A stretch of 64,000 nucleotides of DNA from FEN-1219 sp964503125. Its GTDB lineage: Bacteria; Pseudomonadota; Gammaproteobacteria; Steroidobacterales; Rariloculaceae. The translations under genes were made by a program, and so were the position numbers. Where the stretch lies: contig CAZCZE010000008.1 in assembly GCA_964503125.1 (NCBI GenBank), forward strand, positions 1 to 64,000, in the 5' to 3' direction. This document shows positions 6,959-14,399 of the stretch, in pieces; within the stretch, counting starts at the first letter, position 1; every line of letters begins with the position of its first letter. Below the pieces are notes generated by a model that did not search any database, had not been told where the DNA came from, and saw only the letters and a list, made by a program, of their open reading frames with translations.

Positions 6959-7046
6959 GCCTAACAAGCAGATGCAGCGAGCGCGGGATGGATAAAGTGG
7001 TTCTCAGGATACGTGGGCACCGCGTCGCTGATCTGCGGCGTTAGGC
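6959..7046 (+). repeat. attC site 10 (88 bp, family C)
   Basis: GCCTAAC to GTTAGGC. The interior GATGGATAAAGTGGTTCTC is almost the same as in site 11. Confidence 0.9.
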
Positions 7047-7118
7047 GACATAGCGAGCGTGTCAGTGCCGCCAAGCTCTCGATGGTTTGGCGATAGGCTC
7101 TCGATGGGGATAACTCCG

Positions 7119-8381
7119 ATGCAGACTCGATACCATCTCAACGCGCTATTCCTGCTCGCGTTGCTTGGCGCCGCAGCGGCTGCGAATGCGCAGGTCGAGC
7201 CGCAGCTCGCGCAGCGCTATTTCGACGAAGTCACGACGCTCTGCGAGCGAGACGCGGGTCGGCTGTGGGGCGTGTCGCTCTGTGGTCCGATGGTGATCTT
7301 TGACCCAAGGACCGGAACGCGTGCCACAAGCCAGCCGGAACCGGACGGGCCGCCACCCCGCTTTCCGGGTTTCGCTGACGGCCCCGTCTCGTGGGGCGGG
7401 TTGCGGTGGTTCGGCTGGCCCTTGTTCATGCTCCCGGCAAATGATGCCGATGCACGCCAGCAAATAATGCTTCACGGGTTGTTCCATCACATTCAGCCCG
7501 AGCTGGGGCTATCGCCGAGCGACGGCTTCAACGAGCATCTCGATACGCTCGAAGGGCGCGTCTGGATGCAGCTCGAATGGCGGGCGCTGCGCCGGGCGGT
7601 CGAGTCGAGCGAGAGCGACCGCGCCGAGGCGATCGCCGATGCGCTGGCTTTCAGGCGCGAACGCCGCCGCCTGTTTCCGGGCGCGGCCGACAACGAACGG
7701 CGCGACGAGATTCGCGAAGGGCTTGCCTCCTACACCGGTGTCGCGGCCTGGGCCGATTCGCCCGCGGATGCCCGCCGTGCCGCAGCGGTAGCAGCCGCAG
7801 GAGGCGAGTTGCAGCTGTCCTTCGTCGGAAATTTCGAAGCCGCGTCTGGACCCGCCTACGGCGTGCTGCTGGACGAGCTCCTGCCGGGATGGCGCCGACA
7901 GGTTCGTGTCACCTCGGACCTTGGCGACTTGCTCGCCTCGGCAACGAACGGGCCGACGACGACGGATGTTGCCGCGGCAGCGGCGCGCTACGACGGCGCG
8001 GCGCTGCAAACGGCGGAGGAGGCGCGCGATCGAGTGCAGCAGGTCCGCGTCGCCGAGTTGCGTCGCCGCTTCGTTGACGGGCCCGTGCTGACGATGCCTG
8101 GTAGGGGCAACGGAACCAGTGACACCACCGGCAACGTCGGCATTCCGGGGGCCGGTACCGTGTTTTTTCGCAATTTCACCCTTTCCGCTCAATGGGGCCG
8201 TCTCAACGCGAACGGCGGCGTCTTGCGCGCTGCCGATGGGGCCACATTGTCCGTACCGGTTACCGGGCTACTCGAAGGGACCACCCTGCAGGGGGACGGC
8301 TGGAGCGCCACTCTGAACTCCGGGTGGGTGGTGCGGCCAGCGGCACGACCTGGCTCCTTTGCTATCGTTCGCGAAGATTAA
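7119..8381 (+). CDS. secreted protein of unknown function with His-rich motif (cassette gene)
   Basis: The 420-residue protein begins with a signal peptide (LNALFLLALLGAAAAANAQ). At about residues 118-160 it carries a His-rich motif, HGLFHHIQPELG, followed by FNEHLDTLEGRVWMQLEWRA and later REGLASYTG. This arrangement recalls the zinc-binding helix and downstream Glu of secreted metallopeptidase-like proteins, though the classical HExxH is absent, so activity is uncertain. The C-terminal 100 residues are predicted beta-rich (GAGTVFFRNFTLSAQW, LSVPVTG). The ATG at 7119 is chosen because it puts the signal peptide at the N-terminus. An upstream GTG at 7059 also reads in frame. Its GC-rich codon use resembles the chromosome more than its cassette neighbours. 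Confidence 0.65.
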   Translation: MQTRYHLNALFLLALLGAAAAANAQVEPQLAQRYFDEVTTLCERDAGRLWGVSLCGPMVIFDPRTGTRATSQPEPDGPPPRFPGFADGPVSWGGLRWFGWPLFMLPANDADARQQIMLHGLFHHIQPELGLSPSDGFNEHLDTLEGRVWMQLEWRALRRAVESSESDRAEAIADALAFRRERRRLFPGAADNERRDEIREGLASYTGVAAWADSPADARRAAAVAAAGGELQLSFVGNFEAASGPAYGVLLDELLPGWRRQVRVTSDLGDLLASATNGPTTTDVAAAAARYDGAALQTAEEARDRVQQVRVAELRRRFVDGPVLTMPGRGNGTSDTTGNVGIPGAGTVFFRNFTLSAQWGRLNANGGVLRAADGATLSVPVTGLLEGTTLQGDGWSATLNSGWVVRPAARPGSFAIVRED

Positions 8382-8411
8382 TCCGTGCTGCACACGATGG
8401 TGACACATGCC

Positions 8412-8499
8412 GCATAACAAGCGCATGCAGCGAACGCGGGATGGATAAAGTGGTTCTCGGGATACGTGGGCAGCGCGTCGCTGATCCGCAGCGTTAGCC
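8412..8499 (+). repeat. attC site 11 (88 bp, family C)
   Basis: GCATAAC to GTTAGCC, near-identical to site 10 in its interior. Confidence 0.9.
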
Positions 8500-8502
8500 G
8501 AC

Positions 8503-8943
8503 ATGCATAGATCATCGCGTCATTTGAAGTCGGAAGTTGCCGTCCCAATCCCGATCAAGGTGCTCGGCTGGTTTCTCATCGTTGTTTCCGCGTTGTTTGT
8601 CGCACAGATCCTGATTCTAGGCAGCGCGTTCACGTTCCCTCACATGGTGTTCAACGTTGCGTTGAAGGGCGCGGCGCTCGTCGCAGGTTATGGGTTTCTG
8701 CGTTTGAAGAAATGGGCTGTACTTCTGTATTTCGGCGGCATTGTCGTGGCAATCCTGCGAATGTTCGTTTGGCCACCTAGCGCCGAAGTCGGCGAGCTCG
8801 CTACCAATCCGTCGGCGCTAGCGTTGGGGCTTGTGCTTCCGGCCATTGCTGGTGTGCTTGTGGCAGCCTACTGGGAGAGGTTTCGCGCCGTGTCGGCTAA
8901 CAACGGGTTGCACCGCACGGCGGCGAGCCGCAACGAGGGCTAG
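8503..8943 (+). CDS. multi-helix membrane protein (cassette gene) ending inside an attC site
   Basis: The 146-residue product has four likely membrane helices (IKVLGWFLIVVSALFVAQIL, NVALKGAALVAGYGFL, WAVLLYFGGIVVAILRMFV, ALALGLVLPAIAGVLVAAYW). No family is recognised beyond small inner-membrane proteins. The ATG is three bases after the attC end, so any ribosome site is inside the attC. The frame reads past the left core of the next attC site (8895) and its last 15 residues or so are encoded by attC DNA. Confidence 0.6.
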   Translation: MHRSSRHLKSEVAVPIPIKVLGWFLIVVSALFVAQILILGSAFTFPHMVFNVALKGAALVAGYGFLRLKKWAVLLYFGGIVVAILRMFVWPPSAEVGELATNPSALALGLVLPAIAGVLVAAYWERFRAVSANNGLHRTAASRNEG

Positions 8944-9020
8944 TCAGTGATCGCACGTATCGTTGATCAAGTGCCAGCCATTGTCGGTCGGTGGGCCGGC
9001 GGTGAACGCGAGCGTTATGC
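8895..9020 (+). repeat. attC site 12 (126 bp, family D)
   Basis: GGCTAAC to GTTATGC, sharing its outer arms with site 9. This is the last attC that I can find. The following cassette has none. Confidence 0.85.
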
Positions 9021-9038
9021 GTCAATGTTGAGCGACTC

Positions 9039-9461
9039 ATGAACCCTCGCATCAGTGTGCTAACCATCGGCGTCGATGACTTGGATCGAGCGCTACGGTT
9101 TTATCGAGACGGGCTTGGTTTGCGTACCGAGGGAATCGTTGGCGGGGAGTTCGAGTTCGGAGCAGTGGCTTTCTTCCCGTTGCAGCCAGGCTTGCAGCTC
9201 GCACTATGGCCGCGTAAGAGCATCGCGCATGATTGTGGGCTTGACGTCGCTGCTCCCTCGCCAACGGAGGTGACGATCGGACACAACGTTTCATCCAAGA
9301 CCGAGGTCGATGCGGTGATGAAACAGGCGAGCACTGCCGGGGCAACCATCGTTAAACCCGCGCAGAATACTTTCTATGGGGGCTATGCCGGCTACTTCCT
9401 GGATCCGGATCGGCACCTTTGGGAGGTTGTATGGAATCCGCAGCTGCCGCCGGCGGATTGA
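9039..9461 (+). CDS. VOC-family (glyoxalase-like) protein, last gene of the array
   Basis: The 140-residue protein follows the VOC pattern: ISVLTIGVDDLDRALRFYRD at the N-terminus, GLQLALWPR, EVTIGHNVSSKTEVDAVMKQ opening the second half, and GYFLDPDRHLWEVVWNP at the end. The last Glu is a usual metal ligand, but the N-terminal ligand position is Thr or Gly rather than His, so metal binding may be weak or absent. The ATG is 18 bases after attC site 12. No attC follows its stop. Confidence 0.8.
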   Translation: MNPRISVLTIGVDDLDRALRFYRDGLGLRTEGIVGGEFEFGAVAFFPLQPGLQLALWPRKSIAHDCGLDVAAPSPTEVTIGHNVSSKTEVDAVMKQASTAGATIVKPAQNTFYGGYAGYFLDPDRHLWEVVWNPQLPPAD

Positions 9462-9543
9462 CGCCTGACATCAACTTTGAACTGCAACACTGACTAGCTT
9501 TCATCGAAGCACTCCTGAGGTGTATTGAAGGCCAGCCGTTTGC

Positions 9544-9762
9544 GTGGCCGCAGGCTTTGGGCCGACATTTCGATCGGCCTATTTCCGTCCGCACGGCGAG
9601 CGCATTGGCTTCTATTCTCTGGCTGCGGTGCGCAATCTCCTGTCCGTCCTTGCGTTGGAGCACTACTCGCTAACCACGGTCTTGTTCCCCGTGGCCGTAG
9701 GGATTGCGTGCCTCGCCTTCGTTGCGATGGTTGCGTATAGGCGCAGACTATTGGCGCGGTAG
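9544..9762 (+). CDS. small hypothetical protein with one or two hydrophobic helices
   Basis: The 72-residue frame starts with GTG, has no clear ribosome site, and contains hydrophobic stretches (LAAVRNLLSVLALEHYSL, VLFPVAVGIACLAFVAMVAY) ending in basic YRRRLLAR, like the last helix of a larger membrane protein. It may be the 3' remnant of a longer gene at the array boundary. The flanks 9462-9543 and 9763-9858 show nothing recognisable. Confidence 0.3.
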   Translation: MAAGFGPTFRSAYFRPHGERIGFYSLAAVRNLLSVLALEHYSLTTVLFPVAVGIACLAFVAMVAYRRRLLAR

Positions 9763-9858
9763 GTTCAAACATGACATACGTGCCCACCCCTGACCTCTCG
9801 ACCGCACGACAGCGCTAGGGTTTCAAATCGCGTTCGCTGAACGACAAGAGGAGACTCC

Positions 9859-10332
9859 GTGCCATCTGTACTGACTGTTTTCGCCGCCCTCACCGTCAGC
9901 GCCATCGCCCTCGCTGCTGCGGCCCAGCCGGAGATCGAGAGAGTAGCGTGGCTCGCCGGCTGCTGGAGCAGCGAGAACGCCGAGCCAGGCTCGGGCGAGC
10001 AGTGGATGCCCTTGGCCGGCGGCACGATGCTCGGCATGAGCCGTACGGTGAGACAGGGCAAGACCGTCGAGTTCGAGTTCATCGAGCTTCGCTACTTGCC
10101 CGACGGGAGGCTCGCTTACATCGCCCACCCGTCCGGCCAGCAGACCACGGTGTTCCCACTCTTGCGCATCAGCGACTCGGAGGTGGTCTTCGAGAACCGG
10201 GAGCACGACTTCCCACAACGGATCGCTTATGCGAAAGAAGGCGAGTCCAAGCTCCGCGCACGAATCGAGGGCGTCAGCAACGGCGCGCTGCGCGTGATCG
10301 AGTTCCCTATGAGCCGCACGAGCTGCGACTGA
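9859..10332 (+). CDS. exported DUF6265-type protein
   Basis: This 157-residue protein has a signal peptide (FAALTVSAIALAAAAQ) followed by VAWLAGCWSSE, GEQWMPLAGGTMLGMSRTV, the FEFIELRYLPDGRLAYIA strand series and VVFENREHDFPQRI. These are hallmarks of the beta-barrel DUF6265 family, often annotated only as hypothetical. It starts with GTG. The function is unknown. It stands alone outside the cassette array. Confidence 0.75.
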   Translation: MPSVLTVFAALTVSAIALAAAAQPEIERVAWLAGCWSSENAEPGSGEQWMPLAGGTMLGMSRTVRQGKTVEFEFIELRYLPDGRLAYIAHPSGQQTTVFPLLRISDSEVVFENREHDFPQRIAYAKEGESKLRARIEGVSNGALRVIEFPMSRTSCD

Positions 10333-10391
10333 CCGCCAAGCATAGCGGCGCGCGCAAATTGACTCCACGAGGACCGGAGGAGCGCGGGCCG

Positions 10392-10808
10392 CTAGCGCGC
10401 CGCTGAACCAGATTCGCGGCTCGAGCCGGCGAGCATGCGTTGGCCCGTCGCCACCATGACGATCGACGTCGCGTTCGCGAGCGGGCTGCCGTCGCGCGCC
10501 AGGCTCCCTTCGACGGTGATGAGGTCGTCGGGCTTCAGCGAGTCGCGTTTCCAGCCTAGGCGCAGCAATGCGTTCGGGCCGCCCATCTCGAGCGCCCAAT
10601 TGACGACCGCTCCCGTCGCCTCGTTCGGCACGTCGATATAGATGAAGATGTGCGGATTGGTCCACTCGACCTTCGTGACCTTGCCCGTCAGCGTGATCGG
10701 CTTCGCCGCGTCGTACTGCGCGGGGAACGAATGGTGCGCGTACGCGGGCAGCACGGCCGCGAGCACGCTCGCGGTCGACGAAAGCAACGCGGCTCGGATG
10801 GTCTTCAT
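10392..10808 (-). CDS. exported DUF6152 family protein
   Basis: The 138-residue product carries a signal peptide (LLSSTASVLAAVLPAYA), then the family start AHHSFPAQYDAAKPITLTG and VTKVEWTNPHIFIYIDV. A single OB-like domain follows, ending with GSLARDGSPLANATSIVMV. It lies 27 bases downstream of the gene at 10836-11678 on the same strand, and the two are very likely co-transcribed. These pairs recur in soil proteobacteria without a known role. Confidence 0.8.
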   Translation of the reverse strand: MKTIRAALLSSTASVLAAVLPAYAHHSFPAQYDAAKPITLTGKVTKVEWTNPHIFIYIDVPNEATGAVVNWALEMGGPNALLRLGWKRDSLKPDDLITVEGSLARDGSPLANATSIVMVATGQRMLAGSSRESGSAAR

Positions 10809-10835
10809 TCGGCGCCCTCGAATTTCTGGGGTGGT

Positions 10836-11678
10836 CTAGTTCGGCAACTTCATGCGCTGGACGAACTGCTCGTTCTCCAAGCAGATCTCGTCGATCAGCT
10901 CCGCATCGACGACGATGCGCTGCTTGAGCGTCACCGTCCACGGCTTCGTGTAGGCCTTCGGGTCGTCGACGGTCACTCTGATCTCGAGGTGCCCGAAATC
11001 CGGACGCCGGATTTCTTCGCGCACTTTGGCCGACTCGGTCACCACGCTGCCGTTCCAATCGATCCACGTGTCGTCGCGCAGCCCGATCGTGTCCACCACG
11101 AGCGTATCGCCGGACCACCTCGCCGAGGAATAACCCTGCCACGCAGGGCTCGGCGTGTCGGGCAGCGGCCGCGCGTCCGTGAACACCTGCCTGTAGCCCG
11201 CGTTCATTTCATTGAGCACGATCAGGAGATCCGGCTTGTGCACGAACTTCAGCATGTGCGGCAGCCCGTACGCGCGAATGAAACTGTCGGGCAGGCAACG
11301 GATGTGCGGGTCGTCGATCGCGAGATTCGCGGTGCGCTCCTTGACGATAGGCACGAGCCACCGCTGATAGGGCAAGCCGCCGGGAAGATCGGCGCCGATG
11401 TTCGCCATGAGCGGCGAGGATCCTAAGTCATGGCCGTCGCTGGCGACGTCCTGGTCGGGGTTGGCGCTGATCCAGATTCCGGAGAAGTCGGGCTTGCCGT
11501 CCGGCAGGCGCGGCGCCGGGGCCGCCATCTCGACGGTGCCGTCGGCTTTGCGCGGCACTCCCGCCGTCGAGTAGTCGAGCCACTGCGCCGATGCGAGCGA
11601 CGAGCCCAGCAGCGTGAAGGCCACGACGAGAGCGCGCTGCAATCGCGGGCCTAAGTTCGTGCGTCGGGAATTCGGCAT
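10836..11678 (-). CDS. secreted hypothetical protein paired with DUF6152
   Basis: The 280-residue protein has a signal peptide (ALVVAFTLLGSSLASAQW). The body contains RLPDGKPDFSGIWISANPD, IRCLPDSFIRAYGLPHMLKF and ARWSGDTLVVDTIGLRDDTW, the signature of a family that almost always sits next to DUF6152 genes. I chose the ATG at 11678, preceded by AAGGAGCGCC. The longer frame reaching 11804 has no such site and disrupts the signal peptide. No enzymatic motif is visible. Confidence 0.75.
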   Translation of the reverse strand: MPNSRRTNLGPRLQRALVVAFTLLGSSLASAQWLDYSTAGVPRKADGTVEMAAPAPRLPDGKPDFSGIWISANPDQDVASDGHDLGSSPLMANIGADLPGGLPYQRWLVPIVKERTANLAIDDPHIRCLPDSFIRAYGLPHMLKFVHKPDLLIVLNEMNAGYRQVFTDARPLPDTPSPAWQGYSSARWSGDTLVVDTIGLRDDTWIDWNGSVVTESAKVREEIRRPDFGHLEIRVTVDDPKAYTKPWTVTLKQRIVVDAELIDEICLENEQFVQRMKLPN

Positions 11679-11848
11679 GGGCGCTCCTTGGTGGTCGTCG
11701 ATGGTAAGACCTGGCGCTCGTTTTCGCGAGTTCCGAGGCCCTGCGGGCGTGAGGCCGCTCGATCGGCGCGGGAGCACGAGCGCGTGCGGTATGCTCAGTC
11801 GCAAGCTCCTTCCGGCGCGTTAGCGCCCGAGCGTACTAGAGTGACGAA

Positions 11849-12073
11849 ATGGGATTGGTAAAGGTGCTCTCACCGGATGGAGAGGCCGAGCTGCTCGCCG
11901 TGGTCGCGATGCTCGAGGCTCACGATATTCCCTGCTTCGTTCAGAACGCAGGTTTCGGCAGTTTGTATCCCGGGCCCCAGATCGGCGCGTTCAACGCCCG
12001 CGCGATCATGGTTCCGGAGGAGAAGGCCACAGAAGCGCTGGAGCTCATCGGTAACTTCAAGGCCAGACCGTGA
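11849..12073 (+). CDS. DUF2007 domain protein
   Basis: The 74-residue cytoplasmic protein resembles the DUF2007 (putative signal-transducing) family: VLSPDGEAELLAVVAMLEAH, then DIPCFVQNAGFGSLYPGPQI and AIMVPEEKATEALELIGNF. It is a single ferredoxin-like domain of the usual length, with no known biochemical activity. Confidence 0.75.
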   Translation: MGLVKVLSPDGEAELLAVVAMLEAHDIPCFVQNAGFGSLYPGPQIGAFNARAIMVPEEKATEALELIGNFKARP

Positions 12074-12137
12074 CGACCGCCCCGAGGGTGAAATGATGAG
12101 ATCGATCGCGCTTGCCCTGTTCTTCTTGGGTTGAACC

Positions 12138-12542
12138 GTGACCATCCTGCGGTTCTCGGGAACTAAGAAGCGCGATCCGGCGATCGCGGACTGGCTCCGC
12201 GTTCGGCCGGAGCCGTTCAAGACGATGGCGCTGACCTGGTTCGAGTGGATGCGCGCGTCCGGGCGCGACGTCGAGGAGCTGCTGCACGATGGTTACCCCA
12301 TCGTCTGCGTCGACGAAGCGCCGTTCGCCTACGTCAACGCATACCGCGACCACGTCAACGTCGGCTTTTTCTACGGCGCGCTGCTCGACGATCCGGCCCA
12401 TCTGCTCGAAGGCGCGGGCAGACGCGGGCGCCACGTGAAGCTGTGGCCGGGCCGAGAAGTCGACGACGGCGCGCTTCGCAACCTCATCACGGCCGCGTAC
12501 GCCGACATCAAGCTCCGGGTCTTGGAGTACCCGCACCCCTAG
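12138..12542 (+). CDS. DUF1801 (YdhG-like) protein
   Basis: The 134-residue protein starts with GTG and shows the DUF1801 fold: WFEWMRASGRDVEELLHDGY, PIVCVDEAPFAYVNAYRDHV, NVGFFYGALLDDPAHLLEG and RHVKLWPGREVDDGALRNLI. The family has a role proposed in iron chaperoning in Firmicutes, which cannot be carried over here. A MmcQ/YjbR protein follows on the same strand, a common neighbourhood of small alpha-beta proteins. Confidence 0.7.
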   Translation: MTILRFSGTKKRDPAIADWLRVRPEPFKTMALTWFEWMRASGRDVEELLHDGYPIVCVDEAPFAYVNAYRDHVNVGFFYGALLDDPAHLLEGAGRRGRHVKLWPGREVDDGALRNLITAAYADIKLRVLEYPHP

Positions 12543-12611
12543 GTCTTCTGCGGCCCGGCGCTTGCGCGTAATCTAAGCCGCTCCGCACGCAGTGGTATCT
12601 GCGCGATCCGA

Positions 12612-12941
12612 ATGAACGTCAAACAAGTCCGTCGCTTGGCGCTCGCGCTGCCGGAAGTCAGCGAAGAGCCGCATTTCCACCTGGCGTCGTTTCGAGTCAA
12701 GGGGAAGGTTTTTGCGACGCTCGCACCCGACGGCAGCTATCTCAACGTGTTCGTCGAGGACGCGCAACGGGAGATGATGACGGCAATCGATCCGAAGGCT
12801 TATGAATCGCTGTGGTGGGGCAAGAAGATCGCCTACCTGCACGTCCACCTCGCCGCTGCCAAGGTACGCGACGTCGGAGCGTTGCTGCGCTCGGCCTGGG
12901 AGCGCAAGGCGCCGAAGAAGCTGCGCGCGCAGCACGAATGA
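12612..12941 (+). CDS. MmcQ/YjbR family protein
   Basis: The 109-residue protein fits the MmcQ/YjbR (CyaY-like fold) family: RRLALALPEVSEEPHFHLAS, FRVKGKVFATLAPDGSYLNV and YLHVHLAAAKVRDVGALLRS. The length is typical. The family is thought to bind DNA, but no function is established for most members. Confidence 0.8.
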   Translation: MNVKQVRRLALALPEVSEEPHFHLASFRVKGKVFATLAPDGSYLNVFVEDAQREMMTAIDPKAYESLWWGKKIAYLHVHLAAAKVRDVGALLRSAWERKAPKKLRAQHE

Positions 12942-12969
12942 GGTATGCGCTTGGCGGAGGGCCGTCTCG

Positions 12970-13710
12970 ATGAGGTATAGAGCGCTGATCATCGCAGCCG
13001 GGTTGCTCGGCCTGGCCGTCGCGCTCGTCTGGTTCCGCCGCGAGCAGCCGCAAGACGCCGTGTCGGAAGCCGTCTCGCTGCCACCGGCGGTCTTGGAACC
13101 CGTCGCCGTTAGCGACGACCCGCCGGCAAGCGACGAAGTGCGGGCCCGCTTTCCGCCGGCGCCGCAAGAGCGCGTGGCCGACGGCGCGACCCGCGCCGCG
13201 CCGGAGCCGCCGCGCTCGCCGCTGCCCGGTGAAGCGCTCACCACGCCGCTGACCCAGCTCCTCGAGGACCAACGGGCCTTCCGCCGGGCGCAGCCGACCG
13301 AGAACCAGCAGGAGTTCCCGCCTTTTCAACCGCGGATAGCCGAAAGCGAACGGGCGTTCGCCGCCGAGCCCGTCGACACCGCATGGGCGGCAGGCGCGGA
13401 GACGAACGTCCTCGGGACGATCGCGCAGATCAACGGGCTCGAGCTCCTCGACCTGCGCGTCGAGTGTCGGAGCACCCTATGCCGCCTGCAAATGGCGCAA
13501 CCCGGCGGGCCGGGCACCGTTCCGTTCCACGACGTGATCGACGCGATCGACCTCGAGCCTCACTGGGTGATATCGCTCGCCGGTCGTGGCGGCGGCTCGT
13601 TGAATACGGTCGCCTACTTGTGGCGCGAGGGCTTCGCCCCGCCGCGTCCGGGCGCACCCGAGGAACCGTCCGATGGCGACGAGACGAGGCTCAGCGAACC
13701 CGCGCCGTGA
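12970..13710 (+). CDS. membrane-anchored protein of unknown function
   Basis: The 246-residue protein has one N-terminal membrane helix (LIIAAGLLGLAVALVWF), a proline/alanine-rich linker to about residue 100, and a compact C-terminal domain with a cysteine pair (VECRSTLCRLQM) that could form a disulfide outside the cytoplasm. This arrangement of a linker plus a VECRxxxCRxxM domain is seen in several proteobacterial hypothetical proteins. The ATG at 12970 is chosen because it begins with the helix. The frame reads further upstream without coding character. Confidence 0.65.
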   Translation: MRYRALIIAAGLLGLAVALVWFRREQPQDAVSEAVSLPPAVLEPVAVSDDPPASDEVRARFPPAPQERVADGATRAAPEPPRSPLPGEALTTPLTQLLEDQRAFRRAQPTENQQEFPPFQPRIAESERAFAAEPVDTAWAAGAETNVLGTIAQINGLELLDLRVECRSTLCRLQMAQPGGPGTVPFHDVIDAIDLEPHWVISLAGRGGGSLNTVAYLWREGFAPPRPGAPEEPSDGDETRLSEPAP

Positions 13711-13742
13711 ACACCGCTCACCGAGCTCTCGAGGATGACGGT

Positions 13743-14000
13743 ATGTGCAACGCCCGGTTGTTCGCCATTCCGGACGCCGTGCTCCCCGATCTCGACGAAC
13801 GCCTCAAGCGCACGCGCTGGCCCGATCAGCTGCCCCCCGAGCAGGTCATCGGCGTGCACCTCACGGGCATCATCGGCGCGGCCGGCGCGGCGCCGCCGTT
13901 CACGGCGGCCGAGCAGAAGTTCATCGACGCCGGTGCGGCCATCGAGCCCGAGATCGTCGCGCGCGACATGCAAACGTTTTTCGGCGCGCTGCCGCGGTAG
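13743..14000 (+). pseudogene. collapsed epoxide hydrolase (internal deletions)
   Basis: The 85-residue frame strings together three short pieces that look like an epoxide hydrolase of the EHN family. IPDAVLPDLDERLKRTRWPD resembles the N-terminal EHN domain. VIGVHLTGIIG followed by TAAEQKFIDA resembles the segment after the nucleophile region. IVARDMQTFFGALPR resembles the C-terminal helix. The nucleophile Asp, the oxyanion HGxP and the His are all missing. A normal member is about 380-400 residues long. This is an inference from motif order; an unrelated small gene is the alternative. Confidence 0.55.
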
Positions 14001-14005
14001 CGGGC

Positions 14006-14365
14006 ATGATCCGGGCGAGCTGTCACTGCGGCGCGGTCGTCATGGAAGCCGACCGGCTGCCGCGCAGCGTCACGGCGTGCAACTGCTCGATCTGCGGGCG
14101 CCTCGGCGCGCTCTGGGCGTACTACACGCGCACGCGGGCGCGCATCGTCGCCGGCGGCGACCGGGTCGTCGCCTATCTCTGGGGCGACAAGACGATCGAG
14201 TTCTACCACTGCCGCACGTGCGGCTTGTGCACGCACTACGAAAGCGTGAAAAAGGACTCGGCCAGCCGTTTCGCCATCAACGGCCGCTGCTTCACGCCCG
14301 AACAGTTCGCGCCGCTGCTCGTGCGCCACTTCGATGGCGCGGACACTTGGAAGTATCTCGATTGA
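14006..14365 (+). CDS. GFA family zinc protein (Gfa-like)
   Basis: The 119-residue protein matches the GFA family, named after glutathione-dependent formaldehyde-activating enzyme: ASCHCGAVVMEA, ACNCSICGRLGALWAYY and FYHCRTCGLCTHYE. The two Cys clusters would bind zinc. The ATG at 14006 directly precedes the first Cys motif. Most members are of unknown substrate, so a formaldehyde role should not be assumed. Confidence 0.85.
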   Translation: MIRASCHCGAVVMEADRLPRSVTACNCSICGRLGALWAYYTRTRARIVAGGDRVVAYLWGDKTIEFYHCRTCGLCTHYESVKKDSASRFAINGRCFTPEQFAPLLVRHFDGADTWKYLD

Positions 14366-14399
14366 ACGTGCCGCACCCGCGGCCGAGACAGGAACGACA

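Noticed and set aside
1..9500. CRISPR array or tandem repeats
   Set aside because: The repeats are attC sites with inverted structure and unique genes between them, not short regular repeat-spacer units.
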